10,165 nucleotides of DNA from the NCBI GenBank assembly GCA_022360595.1, contig JAKSCN010000051.1, positions 1 through 10,165 of the forward strand, written 5' to 3'. Shown here in pieces: positions 1 to 4,955 of the stretch. Each line of letters begins with the position of its first letter. The first letter of the stretch is position 1. This DNA is from Chromatiales bacterium. Its GTDB lineage: Bacteria; Pseudomonadota; Gammaproteobacteria; Chromatiales; Chromatiaceae. The notes under the pieces were generated by a model. The model ran no database searches and was not told the origin of the DNA. It saw only the letters and a list, made by a program, of their open reading frames with translations. A program made the translations under genes and the position numbers.

Positions 1-812
1 AACTTCCCTTTACCGTGCAGATCATCAAGTAACTGTTCAAATTCCTCTTCCGTAATATCATCATCAGTGACTGGCGCTTTCTCTTCTACAACCGGAGGCT
101 TAAATTTCCCCTTACCATGCAGTTCATCAAGTAAGTGCTCAAACTCCTCTTCCGTGATTTCGTCAGAATCCTCATCAACCGCAGGCGCAGCTTCGGTATC
201 CGGGGCAGGCACGCCACCGTGCTTTCCCGGTCCATGCAGTTGGTCAAGCAGGGCTTCAAACTCCTGTTCGGTTATCTCATCATCGCTACCAGCTTCTGGC
301 GTAGCTGCCGCCGGCGAACCGTTCGGCTCTTCCGTAACCCGTTGCACGGGCTCGGGCTCTGGTTCCGGTTCAGCCTGGGGCTCAGGCTCAGGTTCTGGTT
401 CATCCGCTTCAGATTCACCGTCATCCGGCTGCGCCAGCGAGGTCAGTGTCTCAAGCAGTTCTGAATCGGCATGCTCGGGGTCCTCCCCCGATTGCACCAT
501 GGCAAACATTTCGTTCACCACATCCAGTACCTGCAGCACGGCATCCATAAGATGGGCATCGACATTGCGTTGCCCTTGGCGCAAAACATTGAACACATCT
601 TCAGCGCGATGACACACTTCAACCAACGGTTCGATATTGAGAAAACCTGCACCACCCTTAATCGTGTGAAACCCTCTGAAAACAGCGTTCAAAAGGTCAA
701 AATCGTCAGGTTGCTGCTCAAGGTCTACTAGTTGTTCATTTAATTGTTCTAAAATTTCTCCAGCTTCTACTAAAAAATCCTGGAGAATTTCGTCATCCAT
801 ATCAATGGCCAT
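1..812 (-). CDS. cheA: Chemotaxis histidine kinase CheA (N-terminal part, runs off the left edge)
   Basis: CheA is the cytoplasmic kinase that autophosphorylates at chemoreceptor arrays and passes phosphate to CheY (and CheB). Only the first 270 residues are in the window. Seen: a P1/HPt domain at about residues 1-105 with the phospho-acceptor histidine H49 in FHTIKGGAGF, then an acidic Pro/Glu-rich linker (about 133-156), then three copies of an ITExEFExLLDxLHG repeat (about 177-270). The catalytic, dimerisation and CheW-like domains lie beyond the edge. The ATG at 812 is chosen because an AGGTGG Shine-Dalgarno lies 6 nt upstream and overlaps the cheZ stop; the in-frame ATG at 800 has none. 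The gap to cheZ is 11 nt, which suggests coupled translation. The first 100 nt or so are markedly AT-rich compared with the neighbours. The identity is secure from P1 and context; whether the rest of the gene is intact cannot be seen. Confidence 0.96.
   Translation of the reverse strand, partial: MAIDMDDEILQDFLVEAGEILEQLNEQLVDLEQQPDDFDLLNAVFRGFHTIKGGAGFLNIEPLVEVCHRAEDVFNVLRQGQRNVDAHLMDAVLQVLDVVNEMFAMVQSGEDPEHADSELLETLTSLAQPDDGESEADEPEPEPEPQAEPEPEPEPVQRVTEEPNGSPAAATPEAGSDDEITEQEFEALLDQLHGPGKHGGVPAPDTEAAPAVDEDSDEITEEEFEHLLDELHGKGKFKPPVVEEKAPVTDDDITEEEFEQLLDDLHGKGK
3..284 (-). repeat. Three tandem peptide repeats in the CheA linker
   Basis: Three imperfect copies encode the pattern (D/E)-I-T-E-x-E-F-E-x-L-L-D-x-L-H-G-x-G-K. 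They lie at 222-284 (CheA residues 177-197), 105-164 (217-236) and 3-65 (250-270), and more may follow past the edge. The isoleucines are spaced 39 and 34 residues apart, with variable Pro/Ala/Val-rich spacers between units. Over 20 aligned codons, units 2 and 3 differ at 10 nucleotides; 7 changes are silent and 3 are conservative (E/D, H/Q, E/D). This suggests the peptide rather than the DNA is conserved. Each unit looks like a short amphipathic acidic helix ending in a Gly/Lys turn. The function is not known to me. Confidence 0.9.
345..416 (-). repeat. Pro-Glu low-complexity linker in CheA
   Basis: CheA residues 133-156 are almost wholly Glu and Pro, with EP dipeptide runs broken by Gln-Ala. 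The DNA is a degenerate hexamer-like repeat that appears as Gly-Ser runs when read on the plus strand. Such a segment is expected to be extended and disordered, separating the P1 domain from what follows. Length variation by replication slippage would be plausible here. Confidence 0.8.
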
Positions 813-823
813 GACTTTCCACC

Positions 824-1537
824 TCAAAAACCTAAACTGGAAAGCAAGTCATCTACATCATCCTGACCTGCTACCACATCTCCCTGATCCACTCCTGGAA
901 CAACGGGGCCCTCAAGTTTTTCTGCATGTTGTTGTTTATCGGGTAACTGAGCGCCGGAAATCCTGACCAGCTGCACCAGTTTCTCCTCTACATCGTGTAC
1001 CAGGGTAATCACCTGGCGAATAATCTGCCCAGTAAGATCTTGAAAGTCTTGGGCCATCAGCACCTGAGACAAATTGCCGTTTATTACGCCGACATGCTCA
1101 GTCAATTGGGTAAAAAATTGATTTAGCTCTTCGCTGAGAATGCGAAATTCATCAACCGAAAGCTGACGCGTGCGAAATAGCTGCCACTGTTCAGCGAGCC
1201 GATCAGCCTTCTCTTTGACCTCATCAGCAATAGGCAGACTCTCTTCCACCGCCTCCAAGGTTCTGTTGGCTGAATCTTCTGTCATCTCTATGACGTAATT
1301 GAGCCGTTCGCTGGCATCGGGTATGTCACGTTCCGCCAACTCAGCAATGCGCTGGTCAAGCAAAAAACCATTTATCGCTTCATGCAGTTCCCGAGTCAGC
1401 CGCCCCACTTCTTGGAACAGGTCAGGCTCCTTCTTAATCGCAATTTGATCAAGCGTTATCTCAGCAGCCTCATCGTCCCCAGATTCAAGTTGGGTGACCA
1501 ATAACCGCGCCTTTTCAAGGCGTTCCGCAGCATCCAT
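824..1537 (-). CDS. cheZ: CheY-P phosphatase CheZ
   Basis: CheZ speeds dephosphorylation of CheY-P and so ends the motor-switching signal. The 237-residue product is mostly long helices, consistent with the CheZ four-helix-bundle dimer, and is somewhat longer than the enterobacterial protein (about 214). The catalytic segment QDFQDLTGQ is at residues 163-171; D167 and Q171 correspond to the Asp/Gln pair known in E. coli CheZ (D143, Q147). A Pro/Gly/Gln-rich flexible stretch (about 195-225) leads to the C-terminal tail DDVDDLLSSLGF (226-237), the CheY-binding helix of the family. The ATG at 1537 has a GGAGAAGG Shine-Dalgarno just upstream. It lies 38 nt after cheY and 11 nt before cheA, in one transcription unit. 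CheZ is typical of beta- and gammaproteobacteria. Identity is very secure. Confidence 0.97.
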   Translation of the reverse strand: MDAAERLEKARLLVTQLESGDDEAAEITLDQIAIKKEPDLFQEVGRLTRELHEAINGFLLDQRIAELAERDIPDASERLNYVIEMTEDSANRTLEAVEESLPIADEVKEKADRLAEQWQLFRTRQLSVDEFRILSEELNQFFTQLTEHVGVINGNLSQVLMAQDFQDLTGQIIRQVITLVHDVEEKLVQLVRISGAQLPDKQQHAEKLEGPVVPGVDQGDVVAGQDDVDDLLSSLGF

Positions 1538-1575
1538 AACCTTCTCCGCCAGTTAAGTTTATCTCTTTGCCCATG

Positions 1576-1962
1576 TCAGCCTTCAACACGTTCAAAAATC
1601 TTATTGATTTTTTCTTCTAGCGTTGTAGCGGTAAATGGTTTTACCACGTAGCCATTAACACCAGCTTGTGCTGCTTCAATAATCTGTTCTCGCTTTGACT
1701 CGGCAGTGACCATCAGTACTGGCAGGGAAGCCAATTTGTTATCGGCTCTGACAGCCTTCAAAAGATCGATACCTGTCATACCGGGCATGTTCCAGTCGGT
1801 GATCAGGAAATCAAAATTGCCCGCTTGTAGTGCCGGCAGCGCGGTATTCCCGTCATCTGCCTCTTGAGTATTTGTGAATCCGAGATCCCTGAGCAGATTT
1901 TTGATAATCCGCCGCATCGTGGAGAAATCGTCCACAACGAGAATCTTCATGTTCTTATCCAA
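1576..1962 (-). CDS. cheY: Chemotaxis response regulator CheY
   Basis: CheY is a single-domain receiver that, when phosphorylated by CheA, binds the flagellar switch (FliM/FliN) and changes rotation. Counting from the TTG at 1962 the protein has 128 residues. The acidic pair D11/D12, phospho-acceptor D56 in TDWNMPG, switch residues T86 and Y105, and K108 in VVKPF are all present and sit one residue before their E. coli counterparts. The TTG at 1962 is preferred because GGAGG lies 5 nt upstream, and the resulting N-terminus (MDKNMKILVVDDF) aligns with E. coli CheY (MADKELKFLVVDDF). Alternatives are the ATG at 1950 (124 residues, poorer ribosome site) and a TTG at 1974 that overlaps the Shine-Dalgarno itself. 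It lies downstream of fliA and 38 nt upstream of cheZ. The identity is certain; the start is likely. Confidence 0.97.
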   Translation of the reverse strand: MDKNMKILVVDDFSTMRRIIKNLLRDLGFTNTQEADDGNTALPALQAGNFDFLITDWNMPGMTGIDLLKAVRADNKLASLPVLMVTAESKREQIIEAAQAGVNGYVVKPFTATTLEEKINKIFERVEG

Positions 1963-1967
1963 AGTAA

Positions 1968-1972
1968 CCTCC
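1968..1972 (-). promoter_or_regulatory. Ribosome binding site deciding the cheY TTG start
   Basis: On the minus strand GGAGG is followed by TTACT and then TTG at 1962. This is a near-ideal Shine-Dalgarno with 5 nt spacing. It is 17 nt from the ATG at 1950, too far to serve it directly, so it supports a TTG start. Confidence 0.65.
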
Positions 1973-2006
1973 AAATACTGTGCCGTGATCTAACTTCGAT
2001 CCCGCA

Positions 2007-2747
2007 TCACATCTCATCTGAATCACCCAGCCACTCTGAGAGACGTGACCGCAATCTGAGTGTTGCCTGACTATGGATTTGGCATACCCTCGATTCACTC
2101 ACACCCAACACTTGGCCAATTTCGCGCAAGTTCAACTCTTCATCATAATAGAGCGCAATAACCAGTCTCTCCCGTTCTGGTAGTCCTGCTATTGCATCAG
2201 CCAACGCGCCCTTGAACGCATCTTTCTGCATACCATCGAACAGACCGGACACGCTTCCATCTGATCGATCCATCGGCAGTTCGCCCACAGTCTGTAACTC
2301 TTCGATGCTGAAAATACGGCATCCCGAGGCGTCCTGCAGAATTCGATGGTACTCATCAAGAGACATGTCCAGTGCTTCCGCCACTTCGACATCACGCGCA
2401 TCACGCCCCTGTTCATGTTCGATTTCACGCATCGCGTCAGCCACCATGCGGGCCTTGCGATGCACTGAGCGAGGCGTCCAGTCGCTACGGCGAATCTCAT
2501 CCAACATGGCGCCGCGAATACGGATACCCGCATAGGTTTCAAAACTGGCGCCTTGGCTCGCGTCGTAGTTTCTGCTCGCCTCCAACAGGCCAATCATGCC
2601 AGCCTGTATCAAGTCATCCGCCTGGACATTAGGCGGCAGTCTGTTCATCAGGTGGTAGGCAATACGCTTAACTAAGGGCGCATGCCTAGACACCAAGTCA
2701 TCAGAGCCCTGCTCTGATACTGCACTATAGGTTGCTAAGCCATTCAC
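2007..2747 (-). CDS. fliA: Flagellar sigma factor FliA (sigma-28, RpoF)
   Basis: FliA directs RNA polymerase to late flagellar and chemotaxis promoters and is held inactive by FlgM until the hook is complete. The 246-residue protein has region 2 with DDLIQAGMIGLLEASRNYD (44-62), region 2.4/3 with FETYAGIRIRGAMLDEIRRS (69-88), and a region 4 helix-turn-helix with LNLREIGQVLGVSESRVCQI (205-224). The length is normal for the family. The start is GTG at 2747, overlapping the fleN stop as GTGA, with GGGGAG 8 nt upstream; the next in-frame Met is residue 34, inside the conserved region, so a later start is unlikely. The gene sits after fleN and before cheY, as in Pseudomonas-type loci. A possible sigma-28 promoter lies about 90 nt upstream inside fleN. 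Confidence 0.97.
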   Translation of the reverse strand: MNGLATYSAVSEQGSDDLVSRHAPLVKRIAYHLMNRLPPNVQADDLIQAGMIGLLEASRNYDASQGASFETYAGIRIRGAMLDEIRRSDWTPRSVHRKARMVADAMREIEHEQGRDARDVEVAEALDMSLDEYHRILQDASGCRIFSIEELQTVGELPMDRSDGSVSGLFDGMQKDAFKGALADAIAGLPERERLVIALYYDEELNLREIGQVLGVSESRVCQIHSQATLRLRSRLSEWLGDSDEM

Positions 2748-3631
2748 CTTCCAATCTCCCCATTGTGACTTGTGAATTGAATCAGCCGCTCGACGAAGAA
2801 CTGCAGGTGACCGCCAGCTCCTTCCGGTACAGGCCAGTTATCGGCCTTCTTCGCCAAATTCTTAAATGTTTGTGCTACACGACTGCGTGGATAGGCCTGA
2901 ACCACCGGCTTTTGTGACTTCACGGCCTTACGTAGAGAGTCGTCATAGGGAACGCTGCCCATGTAGCTGAGCATGACGTCCAGATAACGATCGGTAACGC
3001 GATACATTTTGTTATAGAGATCTCGCCCTTCCTGGGCACTGCGCGCCATATTGGACAGTATGCGGAAGCGGTCAATACCGTACTCCCGATTGAGCAGCTT
3101 GATCATGGCGTAGGCATCGGTGATGGAGGCCGGTTCATCGCACACCACAACCACCACTTCCTGAGCCGCCCGACTAAAACTCACCACGGTATCTGAGATG
3201 CCCGCGGCGGTGTCGACGATCAGGACATCCAGATCGGAACCGATATCGCTAAACGCCCGAATCAGTCCAGCATGCTCTGCTGGACTCAACTCCGCCATCT
3301 GCTGAACACCGGAGGCACCGGGCACCACTTTGATCCCCGCCGGCCCCTCGATCACCACATCTTCCAGGCCGCATTCACCTTGCAAGACATGAGATAAATC
3401 TTTTTCGGGATGCAACCCCAACACCACATCGATATTGGCCAATCCCAGGTCGGCGTCCAGTAGCATGACCCGTTTTCCAGCCTCCGACATGGCTACCGCC
3501 AGGTTGACCGAAATATTGGTTTTACCAACGCCCCCTTTTCCTCCAGTCACCGCAATGACTCGAACCGGACTAGGGTTTACCATTCTTCTTAATCCAGATG
3601 CTTGATCTGATACAACACTAGACATGAGCAT
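2744..3631 (-). CDS. fleN: Flagellar number regulator FleN/FlhG (MinD-like ATPase)
   Basis: FleN/FlhG is a ParA/MinD-family ATPase that restricts flagellar number at the pole, acting with FlhF and, in Pseudomonas and Vibrio, on the master activator FleQ/FlrA. Seen in 295 residues: an N-terminal DQASGLR (9-15) matching the DQAxxLR motif known to stimulate the FlhF GTPase; deviant Walker A GGKGGVGKTN (30-39); LLDADLGLANID (57-68); VDTAAG (139-144); and a C-terminal hydrophobic/basic segment around GHLQFFVERLIQF (274-286) that resembles a membrane-targeting helix. Starts at 3631 (ATG) and 3625 (ATG, third codon) are both possible. An AAGGG lies 3 nt from the first and 9 nt from the second, and a longer G-rich stretch suits the first. 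It overlaps the end of flhF by 14 or 8 nt and the fliA start by 4 nt. MinD itself is excluded by the motif at the N-terminus and by context. Confidence 0.96.
   Translation of the reverse strand: MLMSSVVSDQASGLRRMVNPSPVRVIAVTGGKGGVGKTNISVNLAVAMSEAGKRVMLLDADLGLANIDVVLGLHPEKDLSHVLQGECGLEDVVIEGPAGIKVVPGASGVQQMAELSPAEHAGLIRAFSDIGSDLDVLIVDTAAGISDTVVSFSRAAQEVVVVVCDEPASITDAYAMIKLLNREYGIDRFRILSNMARSAQEGRDLYNKMYRVTDRYLDVMLSYMGSVPYDDSLRKAVKSQKPVVQAYPRSRVAQTFKNLAKKADNWPVPEGAGGHLQFFVERLIQFTSHNGEIGR
2756..2761 (-). promoter_or_regulatory. Ribosome binding site for the fliA GTG start
   Basis: Minus-strand GGGGAG is separated by 8 nt from the GTG at 2747. It lies inside the last codons of fleN, so fliA translation is probably coupled to fleN. 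It supports the GTG start. Confidence 0.6.
2838..2864 (-). promoter_or_regulatory. Possible sigma-28 (FliA) promoter within fleN, ahead of fliA
   Basis: On the minus strand TAAGAATT, 11 nt, then GCCGATAA. The known enterobacterial sigma-28 consensus is TAAAGTTT-N11-GCCGATAA, so the -10 matches 8 of 8 and the -35 5 of 8 with exact spacing. It is about 90 nt upstream of the fliA start, and would let FliA drive its own gene and cheY-cheZ-cheA. Against it: the sequence is fleN coding DNA, and the same -10 octamer occurs elsewhere in the window without a -35, so chance is a real possibility. Confidence 0.35.
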
Positions 3632-4877
3632 TAGCCCTTACACCCCCCAACGTCATCGCGAGGTACTCATCACCATATTCCATGTTACCGGTCTCACTTA
3701 AGGTTGCCGCGCGACTGACCAGCGTGTGTGCACGCGCCAAATGGATATCCTCCGGCACCTTCTGCCCGTCCGCCATGAAAGCCACCGGCATGGCACTATG
3801 AATTAGCGCCGAGAGTGTGCCACCCAGGGTCGCCGCTTCGTCCACTTTAGTCAGCACGCAGGCTTCGGGTCTGGCCACACTGAAGGCTCTGATCGCCTGC
3901 TCTTGAGCAGACTGCTGAGTCGTTGCCGAAAGGGTCAGAAAACAGCGTACCTGTTTGTGATCGCCGTAGAGCATGGAGAGCTGCTCGCTCAGGCGAATAT
4001 CACGCTGACTCATACCGGCGGTATCAATCAGCACCAGGCGTTTATCAGCAAAACAGTTCAGGGCGATGCTCAACTCTTCAGCATTCGCCGCGGAGCGAAT
4101 CGGCACATCGAGAATGCGTGCATAGGTGTTAAGCTGCTCTTGTGCGCCGATGCGGTAGTTATCGGTCGAAATCAGCGCTACATGACGGTTACCGTGACGT
4201 AGCGCATAACGGGCTGCCAGTTTCGCGATCGTGGTGGTCTTGCCAACACCGGTCGGACCGATCAAGGCAACAACACCACCCTGGTCAAGCAGGCTGTCAC
4301 CCACGGTGGCTACTTCCGTCGCAAGAAAGTAAAGGGCCTTGCGCCAAGCCTGATCGATGGTCTCAACCGCCCCCACCGACTCAACCAGCTGTTTACAGAT
4401 ATCGGGGCTGAGGTCGAGACTGATCAGTCGTCGCAGTAACTCTTTTGCGTGGGGTTGATTGGCGCTCATCTCACGCCAACTGAGGCCAGAGAGTTCATTC
4501 TCAACCATGCGGCGCAAGCTCTTCATCTCTTCGCGCATCTCAACCAGCATGGGGTCCTGGCTCCACTCAACTTTTGGCGCCGGTTGATTGACACGGGATT
4601 GGGGTTGCACCTGAGGCTCGGGCTGGTGGGACGATACAGCGCTCTCCGGCTCGGGCTTGGTAAATGGCGTAACATTGGCGGGCGGTGGTTCAGCCGAGCT
4701 GTGATTTGGACTCTCCTGCACCTCATAGGCGGAGGCGTCATAATCCATTGCGGCAACCAGTTCGACACCACCATCAACGGGTTTATTGGAAAGGATAACG
4801 GCATCAGCACCCAAAGTTTCGCGCACCTGGCGCAGGGCTTGACGTATATCTTTCGCAAAAAATCTTTTTATCTTCAT
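3618..4877 (-). CDS. flhF: Flagellar SRP-type GTPase FlhF
   Basis: FlhF is a signal-recognition-particle-type GTPase that marks the pole where the flagellum is built and recruits early basal-body parts. The 419-residue protein shows the three-part family plan: a basic N-terminal B domain (about 1-50) with a Pro/Gln/Ser-rich linker (about 55-108), a helical N domain (about 110-200), and a G domain (about 200-400). G motifs seen are IGPTGVGKTTT (206-216), DNYRIGAQEQL (239-249), DTAGMSQRD (285-293), TKVDEA (343-348) and GQKVPEDI (371-378). Ffh and FtsY are excluded by the B domain, the lack of an M domain and the context. The ATG at 4877 has GGAG 10 nt upstream, a rather distant ribosome site. 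It follows flhA after 78 nt and overlaps fleN, its functional partner. Confidence 0.96.
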   Translation of the reverse strand: MKIKRFFAKDIRQALRQVRETLGADAVILSNKPVDGGVELVAAMDYDASAYEVQESPNHSSAEPPPANVTPFTKPEPESAVSSHQPEPQVQPQSRVNQPAPKVEWSQDPMLVEMREEMKSLRRMVENELSGLSWREMSANQPHAKELLRRLISLDLSPDICKQLVESVGAVETIDQAWRKALYFLATEVATVGDSLLDQGGVVALIGPTGVGKTTTIAKLAARYALRHGNRHVALISTDNYRIGAQEQLNTYARILDVPIRSAANAEELSIALNCFADKRLVLIDTAGMSQRDIRLSEQLSMLYGDHKQVRCFLTLSATTQQSAQEQAIRAFSVARPEACVLTKVDEAATLGGTLSALIHSAMPVAFMADGQKVPEDIHLARAHTLVSRAATLSETGNMEYGDEYLAMTLGGVRANAHV

Positions 4878-4955
4878 ACCCAGCAGTCTCCGCGATCAAC
4901 ATTCGGCACCACCGGGTAACAGTGCTTACTCCCTGCATCCTGTTAGTGGACTACC
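4878..4955. other. 78-nt flhA-flhF intergenic gap
   Basis: This is the largest gap between genes in the window. I see no strong hairpin with a T-run and no full sigma-54 (-24/-12) or sigma-28 match on the minus strand. A partial GCCGAATG preceded by TAAGCACT has the wrong spacing (13 nt). It is best read as a short spacer carrying the flhF leader, though a separate start of transcription here cannot be excluded. Confidence 0.5.

Noticed and set aside
67..612. Plus-strand open frame rich in Ser and Gly-Ser runs
   Set aside because: It is the reverse complement of the cheA linker: the Gly-Ser runs are the mirror of the Glu-Pro repeats. The minus frame has clear CheA homology.
1739..1746. Minus-strand GCCGATAA inside cheY, a perfect sigma-28 -10 box
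   Set aside because: The bases at the matching -35 position bear no resemblance to TAAAGTTT. The sequence encodes the conserved Arg-Ala-Asp-Asn part of CheY.
2189..2593. 134-codon open frame on the minus strand inside fliA
   Set aside because: It is a different frame of the well-supported fliA gene, has no recognisable domain and no ribosome site of note.
4449..4919. 156-codon plus-strand open frame opposite flhF
   Set aside because: Antisense shadow of the flhF N-terminal half, with a composition that mirrors its codons and no recognisable domain.
4889..4955. Possible sigma-54 or sigma-28 promoter in the flhA-flhF gap
   Set aside because: The TGGTGCC stretch lacks the GC of a -12 element at the needed spacing, and the sigma-28-like boxes are 13 nt apart with a poor -10.
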